Part shown: piece by piece, positions 6,569-8,464 of the stretch | Numbering within the stretch: position 1 is the first letter of the stretch | Layout of the letters: the number at the start of each line of letters is the position of its first letter | Assembly (NCBI GenBank): GCA_019348515.1 | Contig: JAHWJF010000122.1 | Location: forward strand, 1-8,464 | Origin: Chloroflexota bacterium | GTDB taxonomy: Bacteria > Chloroflexota > Chloroflexia > Thermomicrobiales > UBA6265 | Reading direction: 5' to 3' | Length of the DNA: 8,464 nucleotides | Notes under the pieces: model-generated | What the model was told of the DNA's origin: nothing | The model's input: the letters and a program-made list of their open reading frames with translations, nothing else | The model's database searches: none | Made by a program: the position numbers and the translations under genes

Positions 6569-7501
6569 CTAGGGGTCGAGTTCCAGATAGCGAGTGAGGA
6601 AGCTGAGGGTCAGCTGCCCAATGCGATCCCAGCCGAAGATATCGTGGCCCGCATCGGGAAACTCGACGTAGTCCACGTCGATCCCCGCCTTGCGCAGCAC
6701 GGCGACCAGCCGTCGTGCGTGCTCGACCGGGACAACTGTGTCCTGAGCTCCATGGACGACGAGAAACGGTGCACTCTCTTCATCGACGTGAGACAGCGAC
6801 GAGGCGTCCCGGTAGACATCGGGAATTTCCGTGAATGTCCCACCCAGGAAGGCTGCAGCGAACTCGAGGTCGCCAGGGTTGGATGATGGGATCGTTCCGT
6901 CCGTTGGGCCAGCGAGGTCGACGACGCAGGCGACCCGGCTCGAGTAGTCCGTGAGCTCTGGATCTGAATTGTCCCGGGTCTCGCGGACGCCGAGGTGAGC
7001 GGCAAGGCCGCCGCCCGCGGAGACGCCGTAGGCGGCGACTCGCTCCGGGTCGACGGCGTACGTAGCGGCATTCGCCCGCACCCAGCGCACGGCCCGCTGC
7101 ACGTCATCCAACGGGGTGGGCCAGGCATTGCGGCGGTCGCTCTGGTGGAGGAGGCGATAATCGATGGAGAAGGCAACGTATCCGGCCTCGGCCAGGCGGC
7201 GTGCTGGCTCGACCATTGAGGCATCCGCCCGAGAACCACTCACAAATCCTCCGCCATGGATCAGTATCACCGCCGGTCTGAGAGTGGACCCAGGGCGTGG
7301 CTGGTAGACGTCGAGAAGGAGCGCCTCTCCACCTGGAAGCGCCTCGCCATAGCGGATACCCAATTCCGTCTGGATAGCGTCTCGCGGACTTGGTCGACCG
7401 GTTGCCCACCGGAGTATCGCAAGTAATGAGACGAAGGCCGCTGAAGCTATCACCGCGCGACGGGTGCTCATGATGCGGTTCTGAAATGGGATTCTCAACA
7501 T
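6569..7501 (-). CDS. Alpha/beta-hydrolase esterase (HGGG / GxSxG type) with N-terminal export or anchor segment
   Basis: Numbered from ATG 7501 (310 aa): the oxyanion-hole motif HGGG is at 82-85, as in hormone-sensitive-lipase and BD-FAE/acetyl-esterase-like hydrolases. The nucleophile elbow GVSAG has Ser161. Asp254 in GAQDTVVP and His286 in AGHD complete the catalytic triad. The family hydrolyses carboxylic esters; the substrate is not predictable, though small acyl or acetylated carbohydrates are common. The N-terminus has STRRAVI (12-18) followed by a hydrophobic stretch to about 30, which could be a Tat signal or an uncleaved anchor, so the enzyme probably acts outside the membrane. The start is uncertain: GTG 7522, ATG 7501 and ATG 7471 are in frame and none has a strong SD; I chose 7501 for its GAAGAA. 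It stands alone, convergent with the 6097 gene. Confidence 0.92.
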   Translation of the reverse strand: MLRIPFQNRIMSTRRAVIASAAFVSLLAILRWATGRPSPRDAIQTELGIRYGEALPGGEALLLDVYQPRPGSTLRPAVILIHGGGFVSGSRADASMVEPARRLAEAGYVAFSIDYRLLHQSDRRNAWPTPLDDVQRAVRWVRANAATYAVDPERVAAYGVSAGGGLAAHLGVRETRDNSDPELTDYSSRVACVVDLAGPTDGTIPSSNPGDLEFAAAFLGGTFTEIPDVYRDASSLSHVDEESAPFLVVHGAQDTVVPVEHARRLVAVLRKAGIDVDYVEFPDAGHDIFGWDRIGQLTLSFLTRYLELDP

Positions 7502-7630
7502 CGTTCTTCGTGCGGAGCTCACGTCGTTTCAAGGGTGCCCACGAGGTCTTCGATAGGCATCACGCGCCGATCGCGGCGGTGCGATGGTGCGTCTGAGGCC
7601 GATATCTCTTCCCATGGATATCCGATGAAA

Positions 7631-7661
7631 CGGCCGTCGGGGCGGGGTGCCCCGACGGCCG
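7631..7661 (-). terminator. Intrinsic terminator after the DUF4397 gene
   Basis: A perfect 13-bp inverted repeat, CGGCCGTCGGGGC (7631-7643) and its complement (7649-7661), encloses a five-base loop. Read on the minus strand, it lies about 40 bases past the DUF4397 stop and is followed by TTTC. The T tract is short, but the stem is very stable. Confidence 0.75.
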
Positions 7662-7701
7662 CAACCTGTTCCCCGGGCCCATCGTAACCAAGGATGAACG
7701 T

Positions 7702-8253
7702 CTACGACGTCGGCGTTGCCGCCGGTGTGGCCGCACCCGGTGCCTCGACCACAGGGGTGGAGCCAACGGCCACGACGGGAGTGGCCTCGGTGGCCGGGGT
7801 AGCCGCGCCCGCGGCGGTTGCCGCAATGGGCGTGGCCGACGGTCCGGCCAGCACCCCGGCGGTGGCGTTGAGAATCATCATCTGCAGCGTGCCGTTCTCG
7901 CTTTGGCCGATGGCGACGATGTCATAGACCATCCCCGGTTCGATCGGGACATCCAAGGCTTCGAGCAGCAGGGTATTGCTTCCACTCTCACGGAGCTGGA
8001 ATGAGTAGCTTCCGGCATCAAAGACGACGTAGCCAGAATGGCTACGGAACGCAATCCCCTGGAACGGGGTTGGGCCGGCGGCGACTGCTACGTCAATGGC
8101 ATCGAGGTCCGGCGAGGCGTGGACAACGCGGACACGACCCTGGTTCTCGGGCAACGCCCGCAGGTCGACCCCGGCTATCGTTGCCTGAAGATCGTCAGCG
8201 AGGCCGCTCACGATGATCTCAGCGGCACTGCCGGCCGCCAAGCCCTGAGTCAT
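7702..8253 (-). CDS. DUF4397-domain protein, C-terminal reading frame (183 aa) with Ala/Thr/Pro tail
   Basis: Residues 41-130 are a full DUF4397 domain: it starts RVRVVHASPDLDAIDV, has the GSYSFQLRESG strand pair in the middle and ends at QMMIL. DUF4397 is a beta-rich domain of secreted or surface proteins. Residues 1-40 look like the tail of a preceding copy. Residues 136-183 are a low-complexity tail built from ATP, TPV and AAT-type units, probably disordered. ATG 8253 is just the first ATG after an in-frame TAG; no good SD precedes it, so this is likely the downstream part of a longer tandem-domain gene and not an independent gene. It is followed by the strong hairpin at 7631-7661. No signal peptide is visible because the true N-terminus is off the right edge. 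Confidence 0.75.
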   Translation of the reverse strand: MTQGLAAGSAAEIIVSGLADDLQATIAGVDLRALPENQGRVRVVHASPDLDAIDVAVAAGPTPFQGIAFRSHSGYVVFDAGSYSFQLRESGSNTLLLEALDVPIEPGMVYDIVAIGQSENGTLQMMILNATAGVLAGPSATPIAATAAGAATPATEATPVVAVGSTPVVEAPGAATPAATPTS

Positions 8254-8301
8254 GTCGATGACTGCCTGATCGACGGGCCCACCGGCCGGTACGACACGGA
8301 G

Positions 8302-8464
8302 CTACTGTTCACCATTGGGAGCGGCAGTGAAGGTGGAGGCGGCGCCAAACTCGAGTCCTTCGGCGATCGGCGCTTCACCAATGTAAACGTCGACCGGTCC
8401 GGCGTCAGGCGCGGCATGAATCACCCGAAGGCAGCTGTCGGTCTGCTGGCCAATGCCCAGCGTC
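8302..8464 (-). pseudogene. Upstream fragment of the tandem DUF4397 gene, cut by an in-frame TAG
   Basis: In the same frame as the DUF4397 reading frame, the window's right end encodes LRVIHAAPDAGPVDVYIGEA, an unmistakable DUF4397 start. It runs to PNGEQ and then TAG (8304-8302). Homologous sequence resumes at once (LRVVPAGGPVDQAVIDMTQG), so the frame is intact except for this one codon. A CAG (Gln) to TAG change would explain it. The gene is either a recent pseudogene, a sequencing error, or split into two products. Its start lies beyond the window. Confidence 0.7.

Noticed and set aside
6610..7239. 209-codon minus-strand frame overlapping the esterase in another frame
   Set aside because: It is Ser/Arg/Pro-rich with no domain; the esterase frame carries the complete catalytic triad.

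Overview
The window looks like chromosomal DNA from a high-GC bacterium. The gene content fits Chloroflexota, class Thermomicrobia: a Tat-exported cysteine-rich protein starting 'FDRLVRLV...SRRGLLK', DUF4383 and DUF4397 proteins, and Ala/Thr/Pro-rich secreted tails. This placement is my inference from protein style; there is no rRNA or other marker gene here.

Layout, left to right. (1) 1-1918, minus: a large CheB-CheR-PAS fusion (chemotaxis-type methylesterase plus methyltransferase) that runs off the left edge. (2) 2091-2651, minus: a nitroreductase-family flavoprotein with a very strong Shine-Dalgarno (SD). (3) 3011-3916, minus: a small cluster of unknown genes: a ~151-residue-type protein (A), a 97-residue protein (B) and a 42-residue Lys/Arg/Pro-rich peptide (C). 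B and C each have a strong SD. A's frame has no stop where B begins and stays open through B and into C. (4) 4256-4934, plus: a single-gene unit with a good sigma-70-type promoter, a ~120-nt leader, a Tat signal, a 16-cysteine secreted protein and a strong hairpin terminator. (5) 5178-5627, minus: a four-helix DUF4383 membrane protein, with a small palindrome and related TTCAC repeats upstream. (6) 6097-6432, plus: a small orphan protein. (7) 6569-7501, minus: an alpha/beta-hydrolase esterase with a complete Ser/Asp/His triad and an N-terminal export or anchor segment. (8) 7631-7661: a 13-bp perfect hairpin terminating the gene to its right. (9) 7702-8464, minus: a tandem DUF4397 protein entering from the right edge and interrupted by one in-frame TAG.

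The window is mostly isolated, singly transcribed genes and not one pathway. Several products are exported or membrane-bound (Cys-rich protein, DUF4383, esterase, DUF4397), suggesting a cell-envelope theme, but no common system is proven. I found no CRISPR array, tRNA, rRNA, transposase or phage gene. The most interesting points are the broken stop/start junction between A and B, the Cys-rich Tat substrate, and the amber codon in the DUF4397 gene.
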